Shown piece by piece: positions 34,517 through 35,471 of a stretch of 35,471 nucleotides of DNA. Position 1 is the first letter of the stretch. Every line of letters starts with the position of its first letter. The notes under the pieces were generated by a model. That model was given only the letters and a program-made list of their open reading frames with translations. It did not search any database and was not told the DNA's origin. Origin of the DNA: Bacteroidales bacterium (GTDB taxonomy: Bacteria; Bacteroidota; Bacteroidia; Bacteroidales; JAAYJT01); assembly GCA_014860575.1 (NCBI GenBank), contig JACZJK010000055.1, positions 1 to 35,471 of the forward strand. The letters are read 5' to 3'. The position numbers and the translations under genes were made by a program.

Positions 34517-35153
34517 AGTGCTGAAAGCACTCAACGAGCTGGATACCGGCTTTTACCTGACCGGAGGAACAGCCCTTAGCCGGGCCTATCTAAGTCATCG
34601 TTACTCCGATGATCTTGATTTCTTTCTCAACCAGGCTGAGGATTTTCATTTACAGGTTCAAAAATCAGTAGATACCTTAAGAGCTAATTTTCACGATAAA
34701 GTTGAGGTAACCTTAACCGCAGATACCTTTGTGCGGATCTTTATTAATGAACCCGACGCATCGCTGAAGTTGGAATTTGTGAATGATGTTTCATTCAGGC
34801 ACGGAGAACCCATTGAAACAGTTCTTTATAAACGAACCGATAATCCCAGGAACATCCTAAGCAATAAAATAGGCGCTTTATCACGTCGTGAAGCAAAGGA
34901 TCTGGTTGATATCATTGAAATCGCCAGAAAATATCCATTCAACTGGAAAGAAGTAATCGCTGAAGCAAAGATGAAGGATATGTGGGTTGATGAATCTGAA
35001 GTCATACTGATCATCAACGAATTCCCAATAAGCAGACTTGAGGAAATTAAGTGGATTCAGGCATACAACCCTGAACAATTTAAACAGGATATTACCATCG
35101 TGCTCAACGATCTTTTTACAGGAAGAGATAACAGTCTGTCGGCATCTAAGTAG
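34464..35153 (+). CDS. AbiEii-type nucleotidyltransferase toxin
   Basis: A 229-residue member of the AbiEii / nucleotidyltransferase (DUF1814) family, whose studied members are toxins of type IV-like toxin-antitoxin and phage-abortive systems and some of which modify tRNA ends. Seen: FYLTGGTALSRAYLSHR (31-47) with the GG(S/T) motif, followed by SDDLDFF (48-54) with the catalytic acid pair, then LKLEFVNDVSF as the third strand, and KIGALSRREAKDLVDI as the conserved C-terminal K-x5-R-x2-KD-x2-D motif. All main active-site residues are present, so the enzyme should be active. It pairs with the small gene overlapping its 5' end. The stop is followed by repeats, not by another gene. Confidence 0.88.
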   Translation: MQPSPKYYERILYPLQDKVLKALNELDTGFYLTGGTALSRAYLSHRYSDDLDFFLNQAEDFHLQVQKSVDTLRANFHDKVEVTLTADTFVRIFINEPDASLKLEFVNDVSFRHGEPIETVLYKRTDNPRNILSNKIGALSRREAKDLVDIIEIARKYPFNWKEVIAEAKMKDMWVDESEVILIINEFPISRLEEIKWIQAYNPEQFKQDITIVLNDLFTGRDNSLSASK

Positions 35154-35340
35154 GCAGGAGCCATTCTAAATTAAGTACCCTCACTTTACCCGAAACCAAA
35201 ATAAGTTGACAGCGGCAGTTGGCAGCGGCAGTCCACAACTAAAGTAGATTATACTCGAACGCAAAACGCCGAACGTCAAACCCTGAACGCCGAACCTTGA
35301 ACCCATCACTTCGACAAACTCAATGACCGAACCCGAAACT
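35154..35340. repeat. Repeat-filled stretch after the AbiEii-like gene
   Basis: Contains the second copy of the 41 bp core (35201-35241) shared with 32607-32647, then GAACGCAAAACGCCGAACGTC words of the A/C-rich type. No coding sequence or terminator is visible. Confidence 0.7.
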
Positions 35341-35471
35341 TGAGTCCACTCCGAAAAGTTTATCTGCCCCTAAATCCCCTAAAGGGGACTTCCACAAAGT
35401 GCTGATTTTTAGCGTTTCCCCTTTAGGGGTCAGGGGTCAAAAACGATAAAAATCAGCAATTTGTGACTTTT
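35341..35471. repeat. Structured dispersed repeat, copy 2 (cut by window end)
   Basis: Aligns gaplessly with 28451-28581 (14 differences in 131). The long helix is kept (35393-35415 with 35443-35465): the C-G pair of copy 1 at 28514/28564 is G-C here at 35404/35454, a G-T pair at 28504/28574 is A-T at 35394/35464, and the C-A mismatch 28512/28566 is a C-G pair at 35402/35456. One copy-1 pair (28509/28569) becomes G-A. The right outer arm lies beyond the window. Confidence 0.8.

Overview
The window looks like a chromosomal segment of a Bacteroidota bacterium, probably an anaerobic or environmental Bacteroidales-like lineage. The evidence is: promoters of the TTTG-N(18-21)-TAnnTTTG type, no Shine-Dalgarno sequences, lipoproteins whose lipobox Cys is followed by KKD, a secreted protein with a type IX secretion sorting domain, and the family mix (C69 peptidase, CotH kinase, O-antigen ligase with TPR, cysQ-cysC-cysD-cysN/C, four-helix-bundle proteins). 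No rRNA, tRNA, CRISPR array or transposase gene was found.

Layout. 1-9 kb is mostly envelope and secreted functions: a C69 dipeptidase with a downstream lipoprotein, a permuted NlpC/P60 (YiiX-like) lipoprotein, two more lipoproteins (one unknown, one with a clan CD protease-like His/Cys dyad) driven from a tight pair of divergent promoters, and an ArsB/NhaD-type anion transporter. 9-16 kb holds a secreted CotH-kinase protein, ClpB, and an inorganic pyrophosphatase-PPK2 pair that links pyrophosphate and polyphosphate metabolism. 16-25 kb is a surface-glycan block on the minus strand (formyltransferase-like/beta-propeller fusion, GT4 glycosyltransferase, O-antigen ligase/polymerase with TPR tail) with an M16 zinc peptidase inside it and a divergent SAM methyltransferase.

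25-32.3 kb is a sulfate-activation cluster: a DASS/SLC13-type permease behind a potentially structured leader RNA, CysQ, CysC, CysD and a CysN-CysC fusion. Together they would import sulfate, make APS and PAPS, and remove the PAP by-product. Neither a PAPS reductase nor a sulfotransferase is visible, so the sulfated product is unknown. The APS-kinase domain fused to CysN has lost key active-site residues, while the stand-alone CysC keeps them.

32.3-35.5 kb is an accessory, repeat-rich region with an MntA/HepT-type (MNT-HEPN) toxin-antitoxin pair, a four-helix-bundle gene and an AbiEii-type nucleotidyltransferase with a small partner. The MNT-HEPN pair is bracketed by two copies of the cysN/C 3' end plus its 3' flank; the right copy is a divergent 3'-terminal gene remnant. 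This resembles an integrative cassette, or a recombination scar, at the end of cysN/C. Several repeat families run through the window: 7-8 bp A/C-rich tandem arrays and their inverted counterparts, a 47 bp repeat, a 41 bp repeat, 16 bp palindromes, and a roughly 140 bp structured repeat whose two copies show a compensatory base-pair change.
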